Positions 23,581-33,359 of a stretch of DNA of 64,000 nt are shown piece by piece (the first letter of the stretch is position 1; every line of letters starts with the position of its first letter). Source of the stretch: JAEUJM01 sp964635055 (GTDB lineage: Bacteria; Actinomycetota; Acidimicrobiia; Acidimicrobiales; DATDAH01); contig CAZWMT010000001.1 of NCBI GenBank assembly GCA_964635055.1, positions 1 through 64,000 of the forward strand, read 5' to 3'. The notes beneath the pieces were generated by a model. The model worked only from the letters and a program-made list of their open reading frames with translations, searched no databases and was not told where the DNA came from. The position numbers were made by a program, and so were the translations under genes.

Positions 23581-23811
23581 CAGGTCGACCGGGCGGCCTT
23601 CACCGGCCAGGTCAAGTCGGCCACGCTGCTGGGTGCCGACGGCCGGGCGGTGGGGTCCATCGCCGTGACGGACTACGACGGCAACCTGCTCGGGAACGCC
23701 GACTGCTGGCTCGTCCTCGACCGCGATCCGCAACTCGTCGAACCCCTGCGGAGCCTCGTGATGGCCACCCCGCTCATGCTCAACTGCTACCTCTGGTGGG
23801 CGGGCAACTGA
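23581..23811 (+). CDS. small hypothetical frame, start uncertain
   Basis: A 76-codon plus-strand frame reads like protein: FTGQVKSATLLGADGRAVGS, then VTDYDGNLLGNADCWLVLDR and LMLNCYLWWAGN before the stop. It opens right after a TGA with no start; the nearest is GTG 23650. A good ribosome site (GGAGGCGA) ends at 23576, but the GTG after it (23577) is in another frame, so a one-base indel near 23580 may have broken the start. I recognise no family. Confidence 0.4.
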   Translation, partial: QVDRAAFTGQVKSATLLGADGRAVGSIAVTDYDGNLLGNADCWLVLDRDPQLVEPLRSLVMATPLMLNCYLWWAGN

Positions 23812-23860
23812 CCCGCCGCACCGGCCGTCACCCACAACGGCGGCGGCCGGCCACCGGCGG

Positions 23861-25558
23861 TCACGACCGGGTGGCCCGGGCCCGCACCACGTCCTTGACG
23901 GTCGTCGCCGCCACCGAACGGACGGTGAGGTCGACGTTGCGGGCCGAGCCCGCCACCGCCGCTGTGGTGGCGGTGACCTTCACCTTGAGCACCACGAAGG
24001 CGCCCGGCGCCAGCGGGGCCGTCATCCACGTGCCGGCCACCACCGCCGAGGTCACGTTCTCGGTGCCCAGCTTGTACTTGACGGTGTAGCCCGCCGACCC
24101 CGACGTCACGCCCTTGACCAGCAGCGCGTCGGTGGCGCCGCCGTCGTTCTGCAGGCGCACGTAGAAGGTGCGGGTGGCGCCCCGCGCGACGGTGGCGGAT
24201 CGGGTCTGGCCGGGGGTCACCGAGGTCGCGTACGCGTTGTCGGCGAACCAGGGCCCACTCGACGCGGTTGCCACCATGGCGTCCGGCCGGCGCTTGGCGT
24301 CCACGAAGGTGCAGGTGACGTTCTGGCCGTGTCCCAACGCCACGCTGGCCCGGCGCTGGCCCAGGTTCACGGTGCCGCCGGCGTCGCACGCCAGCGTCAT
24401 CAGGCTCCACCCCGTCACCGCGGCCTGCGTGAACGTGTAGGTGGTGGGCTCGAGGTCGTCGAAGGTGATCGACGCCGGGAGCGCCCCGCTGGTGTCGTCA
24501 TCGAGGTCGAACGAGGACACACCGGGGCCGGTGACGGCCCAGTGGAAGTCCTGAGCGCTGTCGGGCCGCGAGTCCTGCACGATCGTGATCGACCCACGGG
24601 TGGGGCTCGACTGCCAGTCGGGCCAGTAGTCACTGCCCGGGCTCTCGACCACCTTGACGGGGTCCGAGCCGTCGGCATCCATCACCCAGATGTCGTAGGG
24701 ACCGGTGGCGGTGGCGCTGCCGGCGTAGGCGATCCGGGTGCCGTCGGGCGACCACGAGGGCCGCGTCTCGGTGTAGCCCCACGTGTCGGTGAGGTTGCCG
24801 AGCGGGCTCCCTCCGCGCGTCATGAGGTAGATGTCGAAGTGCGCGGCACCGCCGCCGTTGGAGTTGTTGGCGAACGCGATCGTGCCCGAGTCGGGCGACC
24901 AGCCCGACAGGCCGTCGAGCGCGAGGTCGACGGTCAGCCGCGTCTGGTTGCCGCCGTCGGCGTCCATCGTCCACACGTCGTCCGCCCGGGTGAAGGCGAT
25001 GCTGGCCCCGTCGGGCGACCACGCCGGCTGGATGTCGCTCACGAGGCCGTTGGACAGGTTGACCACCCCCGACCCGTCATCGTTCATCACGTAGACCTGG
25101 TGGGTGCCCCCACGGTTGCTGGTGAACGCCAGCCTCGTGCCGTCCGGCGACCAGGTGGGGATGCTGTCGATCGCGCTGTCGTTGGTGAGGCGCGTCTGGC
25201 CCGATCCGTCGGCGTTCATCACGTAGATCTCGTAGTTGCCGTCACGGTCGCTGGCGAACGCGATCCTGGTGCCGTCGGGCGACCAGGTGGGCACGATGTC
25301 ACGGGCGCCGTTGTCGGTGAGCGCGGCCTGACCCGAGCCGTCGGCGTTCGCGGTGTAGATCTCCCAGTCGCCGTCACGGTCGCTCTGGAAGGCGATCAGG
25401 CCGTTCTCACCAGGCACGACGGCCGCGGCCGGAGCCGGGGCGGCGACCCCGAGTCCTGCGGCCACCAGGGCCAGCACCAGCCCAGCGGCCACGGCGCTCG
25501 CGCCGACGCGACGCCGGTAGGGAGCGGTACTCCGGTCACCAGGACGATCGTGTCGCAT
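23861..25558 (-). CDS. secreted PD40 beta-propeller protein
   Basis: 565 residues; signal peptide (VAAGLVLALVAAGLGVAAPA, cleavage near AAA-V). Then six to seven PD40/TolB-like blades (WSPDGTRIAFASDRDGNYEI, YVMNADGSGQ repeated), a Gly/Asp-rich beta domain (SITIVQDSRPDSAQDFHW, then DDDTSGALPASITFDDLEP) like a prealbumin-fold domain, and a C-terminal domain (about 423-565) shared with the two M4 proteases next door: RTFYVRLQNDGGATDALLVK, VVAGTWMTAPLAPGAFVVLK. ATG has GAGGAGGTG ahead. Divergent from the first protease gene. Confidence 0.82.
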   Translation of the reverse strand: MRHDRPGDRSTAPYRRRVGASAVAAGLVLALVAAGLGVAAPAPAAAVVPGENGLIAFQSDRDGDWEIYTANADGSGQAALTDNGARDIVPTWSPDGTRIAFASDRDGNYEIYVMNADGSGQTRLTNDSAIDSIPTWSPDGTRLAFTSNRGGTHQVYVMNDDGSGVVNLSNGLVSDIQPAWSPDGASIAFTRADDVWTMDADGGNQTRLTVDLALDGLSGWSPDSGTIAFANNSNGGGAAHFDIYLMTRGGSPLGNLTDTWGYTETRPSWSPDGTRIAYAGSATATGPYDIWVMDADGSDPVKVVESPGSDYWPDWQSSPTRGSITIVQDSRPDSAQDFHWAVTGPGVSSFDLDDDTSGALPASITFDDLEPTTYTFTQAAVTGWSLMTLACDAGGTVNLGQRRASVALGHGQNVTCTFVDAKRRPDAMVATASSGPWFADNAYATSVTPGQTRSATVARGATRTFYVRLQNDGGATDALLVKGVTSGSAGYTVKYKLGTENVTSAVVAGTWMTAPLAPGAFVVLKVKVTATTAAVAGSARNVDLTVRSVAATTVKDVVRARATRS

Positions 25559-25821
25559 GACACACCTCCTCGGGGCCCTCGGGCCACACCATTACTGTGC
25601 GCCGCCGGCGAGGCCACCAGAAGGGACCTCCGTCCCCTTCTCGGGGCGGGCATGGCGCTCCGTTGCGGGGCACGGCGCCGGCGGCGGGCGGCGGGCGGCT
25701 CGAAATAGGGCCGAAGGTCCCGGGTGCCGGCAAGGCCGCCGGTGGTAGCGTCCAGGCACGCGGACGCTGGGCGGGCGTCATCCGACCGGGTCGGCTCCGC
25801 CCCCGCGAGAAGGAGCTGGTC
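25559..25821. promoter_or_regulatory. divergent promoter region of PD40 and M4 genes
   Basis: 263 bp between two divergent genes for secreted proteins that share a C-terminal domain. No strong hexamers are evident by eye; the two may be co-regulated. Confidence 0.35.
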
Positions 25822-28503
25822 ATGTCGATCTCCGTGCGCTTCCGGGCCGCCCTCGTCGCGGTGCTGTTGGCGGCCCCACTGATGGCCGCCGGCGTGGCCG
25901 ACGCCCAGAGCCCCGCGCCCCCGCCCGAGCAACAGGCGCTCACGTCCTCGTTGCGGGCCCGCTCCGATGGCGACGTCACCATCGACCGCGACGCCACCAC
26001 CGGGGCGGTCACCTTCGTGGGCACCGAGGCCGGCACCCCGATCACCACGCCCACCGAGGCCTCGGGCGACGCCGCCGCCGCCGCCGGGCGCTTCGTGGAC
26101 GACTTCGGGCCGCTGTTCGGCACGAGCGCCGGCAGCGACCTCGAGCAACGGTCGGTCACGCCCCGTGTCGACGGCGGCGCCACCGTCCGCTTCCGCCAGG
26201 TCACCGACGACGTGCCGGTTGTCGGTGGCGAGCTGGCCGTGCAGGTGGACGGCGACGGTGACGTCCTGTCCGCCCTCGGCGAGCTGCAGCCCCGGCTCGA
26301 CGTGGCCACCGAACCCTCCGTCGACCCGGCCGACGCCGCCGCCACCGCCGTCGAGACCACCGCCAAGTCCCACGCGGTCGACGCCGCCACCCTCACCGCC
26401 GCCGCACCCGAGCGCTGGGTCTACGCGCCCGACCTGCTGGGCGGTCCCGTGATCGGCGGCCCCCGCCTCGTGTGGCGGGTCGAGGTCACCGGCCCCGGCA
26501 CCGACGAGCCCATCCGCGAGATGGTGCTGGTCGACGCCGCCTCCGGCAACGTGGCCCTGCACTTCAACCAGGTCGCCGCGAGCCTCGACCGCAGCGTGTG
26601 CGACTTCAACAACGTGCCCAACGCCAGCGAGACCTGCACCGGCTCGTTCGTACGGGTCGAGGGCGACCCGCCCACGAGCGACGCCGACATCGACAACGCC
26701 TACGACTTCTCGGGCGACACCTACGACTTCTTCAACACGCGCTTCGGGCGTGACAGCGTGGACGACGCCGGCCTGCCCCTGATCTCGGCGGTGCGGTACT
26801 GCCCGTCGGCCCAGGACTGCCCGTTCCAGAACGCGTTCTGGAACGGCTCGCAGATGACCTACGGCGACGGCTTCGCCAGCGCCGATGACGTGGTGGGCCA
26901 CGAGCTCACCCACGGCGTCACCGAGTTCTCCAGCGGGCTCTTCTACTTCTACCAGTCCGGTGCCATCAACGAATCGCTCTCCGACGTGTTCGGCGAGTAC
27001 ATGGACCTCACCAACGGCGCCGGCAACGACACCCCGGGCGTGCGCTGGGAGATGGGCGAGGACCTGCCGGTGTTCGGCGCCATCCGCAACATGGCCGACC
27101 CCACCCTGTTCGGCGACCCCGACAAGATCACCAGCGCCAACTACACGGCGGACGCGAGCTTCAACGACAACGGCGGCGTCCACACCAACAGCGGTGTGAA
27201 CAACAAGGCCGCCTTCCTCATCGCCGACGGTGGCACCTTCAACGGCCACACCGTCGCCGCGCTGGGCATCACCAAGGCGGCCCGGGTGTACTACGAGGCG
27301 GCCACCACCATGTTGGTCTCGGGCTCGGACTACGCCGACCTCGGCGCCGCGCTCCCCCAGGCCTGCACCAACGTGATCGGCACCGACGGCATCACCAGCG
27401 GCAACTGCGCCGCGGTGGGCCAGGCCGTCGCCGCGGTGGAGATGAGCACCAACCCACCGGCCGCCCCCACGGTCACCGCCCCCAGCGGGTGCACGGCGGG
27501 GCAGAACCTCACCACCGTGTTCTCCGACGACCTCGAGAACACCGCATCAGGCCGTTGGGCCATCACCGGCTCCCCGGCAGATCTCCGGTGGTCCTACCCG
27601 CAGAACCCCAATCCCTACAGCGGCTTCGGCTTCGACGCCACCTTCGCCACCAGCGGTGACACCAACTTCTACGCCGCCGACGACGACACCGACAACCGCG
27701 GGAGCGACACCTCCATCGCCCGCACCGCCGACGTGGTGCTGCCGGCGGGGGCGAGCCTGCTGTTCAACCACGCCTTCCTCACGGAGACGAACTTCGACGG
27801 CGGGCGGGTGGAGTACAGCACGAACCACGGCTCCACGTGGACCGACGCCGGGCCGCTGTTCAGCGCCGGCGGCTACACCGGCCACGTCAACGGCTCCGGC
27901 GGGCCCGCGGCGTTCTCGGGCGACAGCCACGGCTACGGCTCGAGCCGGGTCAACCTGGCCAGCCTCGCGGGCCAGAGCTTCCGCTTCCGGTTCCGGTTCA
28001 CGGCCGACACCAGCGTCGGGGCCTACGGCTGGTTCGTCGACGACGTCCGCATCATCTCGTGCCAGGCGCCCACCGGGAAGCCCGACGCCCAGATCCGCAT
28101 CGGCACCACCGGCACGTTCGTGGGCAACGACATCTACAACACCACGGGCACCAACCAGAGCCGTGCGACCACGGTCGGCAACCTGGGGGCATCCACCTTC
28201 TACGCCCGGGTGCAGAACGACGGCAACGTCACCGAGCCCATCAAGGTGAAGGGCACGGCCGGCACCACCCGCTTCACGGTGGCCTACTTCGCCGGCACCA
28301 CCAACATCACCCCCCAGGTGGTGGCGGGCACCTACCAGACCGCAGCGCTGGCGCCGGGGGCCAAGACCAACATCAAGATCGTGGTCACCGCCCGTAGCGG
28401 CGCCCCCATCGGAAGCACCATCACGCTGAAGGTCAAGGAGACGTCCACCACCACGACCACCGCCAAGGACGCGGTGAAGGCCACCGTCACCCGCAACCAC
28501 TAG
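25822..28503 (+). CDS. M4 (thermolysin-type) metallopeptidase 1
   Basis: 893 residues from ATG 25822 (AAGGAG 7 nt upstream). Signal peptide, FTP/PepSY propeptide (residues ~30-215), then the M4 catalytic domain with HELTH at 360-364 and the third zinc ligand in GAINESLSD (Glu384), 20 residues later as in thermolysin. NNGGVHTNSGVNNK is the family motif containing the active-site histidine region. After that a jelly-roll domain (about 550-745; FSDDLENTASGRWAI, GWFVDDVRIISC) and the shared C-terminal domain (754-893). Secreted zinc endopeptidase; a paralogue follows. Confidence 0.93.
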   Translation: MSISVRFRAALVAVLLAAPLMAAGVADAQSPAPPPEQQALTSSLRARSDGDVTIDRDATTGAVTFVGTEAGTPITTPTEASGDAAAAAGRFVDDFGPLFGTSAGSDLEQRSVTPRVDGGATVRFRQVTDDVPVVGGELAVQVDGDGDVLSALGELQPRLDVATEPSVDPADAAATAVETTAKSHAVDAATLTAAAPERWVYAPDLLGGPVIGGPRLVWRVEVTGPGTDEPIREMVLVDAASGNVALHFNQVAASLDRSVCDFNNVPNASETCTGSFVRVEGDPPTSDADIDNAYDFSGDTYDFFNTRFGRDSVDDAGLPLISAVRYCPSAQDCPFQNAFWNGSQMTYGDGFASADDVVGHELTHGVTEFSSGLFYFYQSGAINESLSDVFGEYMDLTNGAGNDTPGVRWEMGEDLPVFGAIRNMADPTLFGDPDKITSANYTADASFNDNGGVHTNSGVNNKAAFLIADGGTFNGHTVAALGITKAARVYYEAATTMLVSGSDYADLGAALPQACTNVIGTDGITSGNCAAVGQAVAAVEMSTNPPAAPTVTAPSGCTAGQNLTTVFSDDLENTASGRWAITGSPADLRWSYPQNPNPYSGFGFDATFATSGDTNFYAADDDTDNRGSDTSIARTADVVLPAGASLLFNHAFLTETNFDGGRVEYSTNHGSTWTDAGPLFSAGGYTGHVNGSGGPAAFSGDSHGYGSSRVNLASLAGQSFRFRFRFTADTSVGAYGWFVDDVRIISCQAPTGKPDAQIRIGTTGTFVGNDIYNTTGTNQSRATTVGNLGASTFYARVQNDGNVTEPIKVKGTAGTTRFTVAYFAGTTNITPQVVAGTYQTAALAPGAKTNIKIVVTARSGAPIGSTITLKVKETSTTTTTAKDAVKATVTRNH
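28193..28503 (+). repeat. near-identical 3' segment, copy 1
   Basis: These 311 bp, including the stop codon, equal 31119-31429 except for one base (C28472 versus T31398, Ala to Val). Sequence just upstream is clearly more diverged. Confidence 0.95.
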
Positions 28504-28741
28504 CACCAAGCGGGCTGAGACCCGCCCCGCGCCCGGCCAGAACCCGCGTGTTCCGGCCCGCTCCCGTCGCCCGCGACGCTGGAGCGGGCCGGCCGCCGGG
28601 GAATGGGCCGCAGTCGTGCCCATGGCCCACCGCCCGCCGGCGCGGTAGCGTGGCGTCGCACTTCACGGGGGTTCGCTCCGGTAGGGGTCGGAGCACACCA
28701 TGCGCCCGTCAGCGCGATGTGCGACGGAAAGGGGCCGCGCC

Positions 28742-31429
28742 ATGGTCGCCATGAACGGCAGGCGGGTGGGGGCCTTCGCACTGCTCGTCGCCCTGCTGGC
28801 CGCGTTCACCGTCAGCACCCCGGCCCTGCCCGCCGGCGGCCAGACCGGGCCCTCCACGCCGGCCGATCAGGGCGTGCAGGCGCTGATCGAGGCCCTCGAC
28901 CGTCGCACCGACGGCCACCTCATCGTCGACCGCGACCCTGTGACGGGCGCGGTCACCTTCGTCGGCACCGGAGCGGGCACCCCCATCAACGCCCCGGTCG
29001 AGAGCGGTGGCGACCCGACCGCGGCAGCCGGGGCATTCGTCACCGAATTCGGTGCCCTGTTCGGTGCCACCTCCCCCGCCGCCCTCGAACAGGTGGGCGT
29101 CGACCCGCGGGTCGGGGACGGGGTCACCGTGACCTACCGGCAGGTGACCGACGGCGTGCCCGTCCTGGGCGGCGAGCTGCGGGTGCAGGTGGATGGCGAC
29201 GGGGGCGTGCTGTCGGCGCTCGGCGAGCTCGATCCCACGGCCGACGTCGACACCACGGCGGCGATCGACGCCGGCGCCGCCACCCACCAAGCGGTCCTGG
29301 CGACCGCGGCGGCCCACGGCGTCGACTCCGCCGGCCTGACGGGCTCGGCCCCCGAGCTGTGGGTCTACGCGCCCGACCTGCTCGGTGGCCCCGAGATCGG
29401 CGGTCCCCGCCTCGTGTGGCGGCTCGACGTGACGGGCTCCGGCGCCGACGGACCGGTCGACGAACTGGTGCTGGTCGACGCCACCACCGCCGGCATCGCC
29501 CTGCAGTTCAACCAGGCCGCCGACGGCCTCGACCGCAGGGTCTGCGATGCCGCCAATGCCGGCCCGGCGGCGACACCCAATTGCGTGGCCCCCTTCGCGA
29601 GGTCAGAAGGGGGCCCGGTCACCGGGAACGCCGACGTCGACGCCGCCTACGACCATGCGGGCGACACCTACGCCTTCTACCAGTCGCACTTCGGACGCGA
29701 CAGCGTCGACGACGCCGGCCTGAGCCTGCGGGCCACCGTGCGCTTCTGCCACACCGGCTCGACCTGCCCCTGGGTGAACGCGTTCTGGATCAACAACCAG
29801 CTCGGCCTCGGCGCGGGGATGGCCCTGGCCGACGACGTCGTCGCCCACGAGATCACCCACGGCGTCACGCAGTACACCAGCGGGCTCTTCTACTACTTCC
29901 AGTCAGGGGCCATCAACGAGTCGCTGTCCGACATCTTCGGCGAGCTGATCGATCTCACCAACGGCCGGGGCACCGACACCCCGGCGGTGCGGTGGATCAT
30001 CGGCGAGGACGTGCCCACCGGCTCGTTCCGGAACATGGCCGACCCCGGCGCGACCGGCGATGCCGACCGGATGACGAGCCCGAACTACCGCGACGCCACC
30101 TCGGACAACGGCGGTGTGCACCACAACAGCGGCGTCGGCAACAAGGCCGCGTTCCTGCTCACCGACGGCGGCACGTTCAACGGGCACACCGTGCCCCCAC
30201 TGGGCATCACCAAGGTCGCCCGCATCTTCTACGAGGCCGAGACCACGCTGCTCGGCTCGGCGTCGGACTATGCCGATCTCGCCGTCGCCCTTCCCCAGGC
30301 CTGCACCAACGTCATCGGCACCGACGGCATCACCGCGGCCAACTGCGCCGGCGTCGTGCAGGCCGTCGCCGCGGTCGAGATGGCGACCAACCCGCCGAAC
30401 GCGCCCACCACCGACGCCCCGACCGGTTGCGCCAACGGCCAGGTGCTGTCCACCACGTTCTCCGACGACCTCGAGAACCCCTCCTCGGGCAATTGGACGC
30501 TGTCGAACCTGACCGGCATCGGGTGGGCCTACCCGCAGAACCCCAGCTACTTCTCGACCACCGACGCCACCTACGCCACCAGCGGCGACACCAACTTCTT
30601 CGCGCCCGACTCGAGCAACCCGTCGACGACGTACGCCTTCATCGACCGCAGCACGGAGTTCGTACCGAGGGCGGGCTCGGCCCTGCTCTTCAACCACGCC
30701 TTCATCACCCAGGAGGGCTTCGACGGGGGGCAGGTGCAGTTCAGCACCGACCACGGGTCGACCTGGTCCGTGTTCACCGACGAGTTCGCCGCCGGCGGGT
30801 ACAACTCCCACGTCTTCGGCAATCCGGCGTACGCGGCCTTCTCCGGGCGGAGCAACGGGTACGGCACGAGCCGCATCGACCTGTCGAGCCTGGCCGGCCA
30901 GAGCGTGAAGCTGCGGTTCGCGTTCTACGCGGACGGCAGCGTGGGCGGCTTCGGCTGGTTCGTCGACGACGTCCGCATCATCTCGTGCCAGGCGCCGGCA
31001 GGTCGCCCTGATGCCCAGCTGCGGCTGGGTACGAGCGGCACCTTCGTGGGCAACGACGTCTACAACGGCACCGGCACCAACCAGAGCCGGTCGGCGAACG
31101 TCGCCAACCGGGGGGCGGCCACCTTCTACGCCCGGGTGCAGAACGACGGCAACGTCACCGAGCCCATCAAGGTGAAGGGCACGGCCGGCACCACCCGCTT
31201 CACGGTGGCCTACTTCGCCGGCACCACCAACATCACCCCCCAGGTGGTGGCGGGCACCTACCAGACCGCAGCGCTGGCGCCGGGGGCCAAGACCAACATC
31301 AAGATCGTGGTCACCGCCCGTAGCGGCGCCCCCATCGGAAGCACCATCACGCTGAAGGTCAAGGAGACGTCCACCACCACGACCACCGCCAAGGACGTGG
31401 TGAAGGCCACCGTCACCCGCAACCACTAG
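28742..31429 (+). CDS. M4 (thermolysin-type) metallopeptidase 2
   Basis: 895 residues from ATG 28742; ATG 28700 would add 14. Same plan as protease 1: signal peptide, FTP/PepSY propeptide, catalytic domain with HEITH at 369-373 and GAINESLSD (Glu393), NNGGVHHNSGVGNK, jelly-roll, shared C-terminal domain. Head-to-tail with protease 1, so a tandem duplication. The propeptide and catalytic parts have drifted (roughly two-thirds identical by eye) while the last 311 bp are nearly unchanged. Confidence 0.93.
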   Translation: MVAMNGRRVGAFALLVALLAAFTVSTPALPAGGQTGPSTPADQGVQALIEALDRRTDGHLIVDRDPVTGAVTFVGTGAGTPINAPVESGGDPTAAAGAFVTEFGALFGATSPAALEQVGVDPRVGDGVTVTYRQVTDGVPVLGGELRVQVDGDGGVLSALGELDPTADVDTTAAIDAGAATHQAVLATAAAHGVDSAGLTGSAPELWVYAPDLLGGPEIGGPRLVWRLDVTGSGADGPVDELVLVDATTAGIALQFNQAADGLDRRVCDAANAGPAATPNCVAPFARSEGGPVTGNADVDAAYDHAGDTYAFYQSHFGRDSVDDAGLSLRATVRFCHTGSTCPWVNAFWINNQLGLGAGMALADDVVAHEITHGVTQYTSGLFYYFQSGAINESLSDIFGELIDLTNGRGTDTPAVRWIIGEDVPTGSFRNMADPGATGDADRMTSPNYRDATSDNGGVHHNSGVGNKAAFLLTDGGTFNGHTVPPLGITKVARIFYEAETTLLGSASDYADLAVALPQACTNVIGTDGITAANCAGVVQAVAAVEMATNPPNAPTTDAPTGCANGQVLSTTFSDDLENPSSGNWTLSNLTGIGWAYPQNPSYFSTTDATYATSGDTNFFAPDSSNPSTTYAFIDRSTEFVPRAGSALLFNHAFITQEGFDGGQVQFSTDHGSTWSVFTDEFAAGGYNSHVFGNPAYAAFSGRSNGYGTSRIDLSSLAGQSVKLRFAFYADGSVGGFGWFVDDVRIISCQAPAGRPDAQLRLGTSGTFVGNDVYNGTGTNQSRSANVANRGAATFYARVQNDGNVTEPIKVKGTAGTTRFTVAYFAGTTNITPQVVAGTYQTAALAPGAKTNIKIVVTARSGAPIGSTITLKVKETSTTTTTAKDVVKATVTRNH
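31119..31429 (+). repeat. near-identical 3' segment, copy 2
   Basis: Partner of 28193-28503; 310 of 311 bases equal. A further exact 44-base match ends the jelly-roll domains (about 28028-28071 and 30954-30997). Confidence 0.95.
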
Positions 31430-31446
31430 TAGCGACGGCAGACGGG

Positions 31447-33231
31447 TCAGTCGGCGATGGACGTGGCGCTGGTGACCCGGAAGCGGCCGCCGGGCGGGGC
31501 GCTGACGACGAAGTTGGTGGCGCCGCCCTCGTACGAGAGCGAGCAGTTGTAGGCGAAGTCACCGTTGTCGACGCACCCCTGGAACGTGCTCCCCGCGCCG
31601 CCGGTGGGGCGCACGAACAAGTCCGCGATCACGCTCTGCTCGGCGTAGAGCGACGCGCCCTCGCTGTCGCCGACCGTCCAGGCCGCCAGCAGGCCCTCGG
31701 CGGCCTCCTCCGGGGTGGTGGCGATGAACGGCGAGGCCGCCTCGGTGACCGCGGTGCTGGTGGTGGGAGTGGTGGTGGCCGGGGTGGCCGTCGTCGGTGT
31801 GGTGCTCTGGGCCGCCGTCGAGCTCGTGGCCACGGCGGTGGTGCTGGTGACGGCCACGGTGCTGGTGGTGACCGCGGCCTCGTCGTCGCCACCGTCGGAC
31901 CGGCCGAGGACCAGCCACAGCCCCGCGCCCGCCGCAAGCAGCAGCGCCACGACAGCGGCGGCGACGAGGGCCCGTCGCGCCGGTGTGCCGGGCGACCCCC
32001 CGTCACCCCCGTGACCGCGTTCGGCGCCGTCACCTGCGCCGGGGTCCCCCGAGGCGGGGTCACCGGTGGCGGGGTCCCCCACGGGAACCACCGGGTCGGG
32101 ACCGGTCGCGGACGCGGCGCCGACCGATGCCGCCGGGTCGGGACCGGTCGCGGTCGCGGCGCCGACCGAGGCCGCCGGAGCAGTACCGGACGGCGCGGCC
32201 TCAGGTGGAATCGAGCCGGCGGGGGCGAGGGTGTTGTCCGGATCGGCCGGCTCGTCGGCGAGCATGGCGCTGTCGATGACGATGGGCGCGGCGCTCGGTT
32301 GGTCGCCCACCAGCACGGTGGGGGCGTCGTCGCCCCGGTCGGCGGCGGCCTCCTGGGCGCGGCGGGGGTCGAGCCGGAGGGCGGTGGGGGCGAGCCCGTG
32401 TGCCTGCTGCACGCGCTGGAGCGCTCGACCGAGCTCGGCCGCCGAACCGGGACGATCGGCGGGATCCTTGGCCATGGCCGCGTCGATCACGGCGGCCAGA
32501 TCGTCGGGCACGCCGAGCGGCCGCAGGTCGGGGGCCGGCTCGGACACGGCCCGCAGCACCGTGGCCGCCACCGACTCGTCGGTGGCCCGGGCGAACGCCG
32601 CCCGACCCGCGAGCAACGTGTGCAGCGTCGACGCCAGCGAGTACACATCGGACGCCACGGTGCCCCGCCCGCCCCGCAGCACCTCGGGGGCGGCGTAGAG
32701 CACGGTGAGCGCCGAGTTGCCCGTGGCCGTGGCCGGGCCTCCCTCCACCGCGGCGATGCCGAAGTCGCCCAGCTTGGCCTCGCCGAACACGCCGACCAGC
32801 AGGTTGTCGGGCTTCAGGTCACGGTGCAGGGTGCCCGCCTGGTGCGCCGTCTCGAGCGCACCCGACACCTCGATACCGGCTCGCACCACGTCGGGCCACG
32901 GCAGCGGCCCGTCGGCGCGCACCCGGTCGGCCAGCGAGCCGGCTTCGAGGTGCTCCATGGCCAGGAAGAGGCGACCGTCGTCGGTGACCCCCGAGTCGTG
33001 GACCACCACGATGTTCGGGTGCCACGACAGCGCCCCGATGGCCCGGCACTCGCGCTCGAACCGGCTGCGGGCGGTCTCGTCGAGCGCGGTCAAATCGAGC
33101 ACCTTCAGCGCCACCACCCGGTCGAACCCGGTCTGGCGGGCGCGGTACACGGTGGCGAACCCGCCCCGCCCGATCTGGCGGAGCTGGTCGTAGCCCTCGA
33201 CGACCGGCGCCCCCGACGCGTCCGCAGTCAC
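31447..33231 (-). CDS. membrane Ser/Thr protein kinase (PknB-type)
   Basis: 594 residues. Kinase domain about 12-275: Gly loop IGRGGFATVYRA, Lys in VVALKV, catalytic HRDLKPDN, DFGIA, and APEVLRGG. A Pro/Ala/Thr/Gly linker with short repeats (SVGAATATGPDPA) follows, then one transmembrane helix (LVAAAVVALLLAAGAGLWLV) and a Thr/Ser-rich exterior stalk ending in a domain of about 90 residues with two Cys. No PASTA repeats, so the ligand is unknown. Start GTG 33231. It runs toward the protease genes, stops 18 bp from protease 2. Confidence 0.92.
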   Translation of the reverse strand: MTADASGAPVVEGYDQLRQIGRGGFATVYRARQTGFDRVVALKVLDLTALDETARSRFERECRAIGALSWHPNIVVVHDSGVTDDGRLFLAMEHLEAGSLADRVRADGPLPWPDVVRAGIEVSGALETAHQAGTLHRDLKPDNLLVGVFGEAKLGDFGIAAVEGGPATATGNSALTVLYAAPEVLRGGRGTVASDVYSLASTLHTLLAGRAAFARATDESVAATVLRAVSEPAPDLRPLGVPDDLAAVIDAAMAKDPADRPGSAAELGRALQRVQQAHGLAPTALRLDPRRAQEAAADRGDDAPTVLVGDQPSAAPIVIDSAMLADEPADPDNTLAPAGSIPPEAAPSGTAPAASVGAATATGPDPAASVGAASATGPDPVVPVGDPATGDPASGDPGAGDGAERGHGGDGGSPGTPARRALVAAAVVALLLAAGAGLWLVLGRSDGGDDEAAVTTSTVAVTSTTAVATSSTAAQSTTPTTATPATTTPTTSTAVTEAASPFIATTPEEAAEGLLAAWTVGDSEGASLYAEQSVIADLFVRPTGGAGSTFQGCVDNGDFAYNCSLSYEGGATNFVVSAPPGGRFRVTSATSIAD

Positions 33232-33359
33232 GGCCCACTTGCTAGCAGGGCGAAGGCCCCGAGTTCATCCGCTACCGAGGGCACCGGCCGCCAACCCACC
33301 GGCGCCGACGTGTCGAAGGCCACACCGCCGCCGCCACGCCAGCCCGTAGCCTCGGGCGG

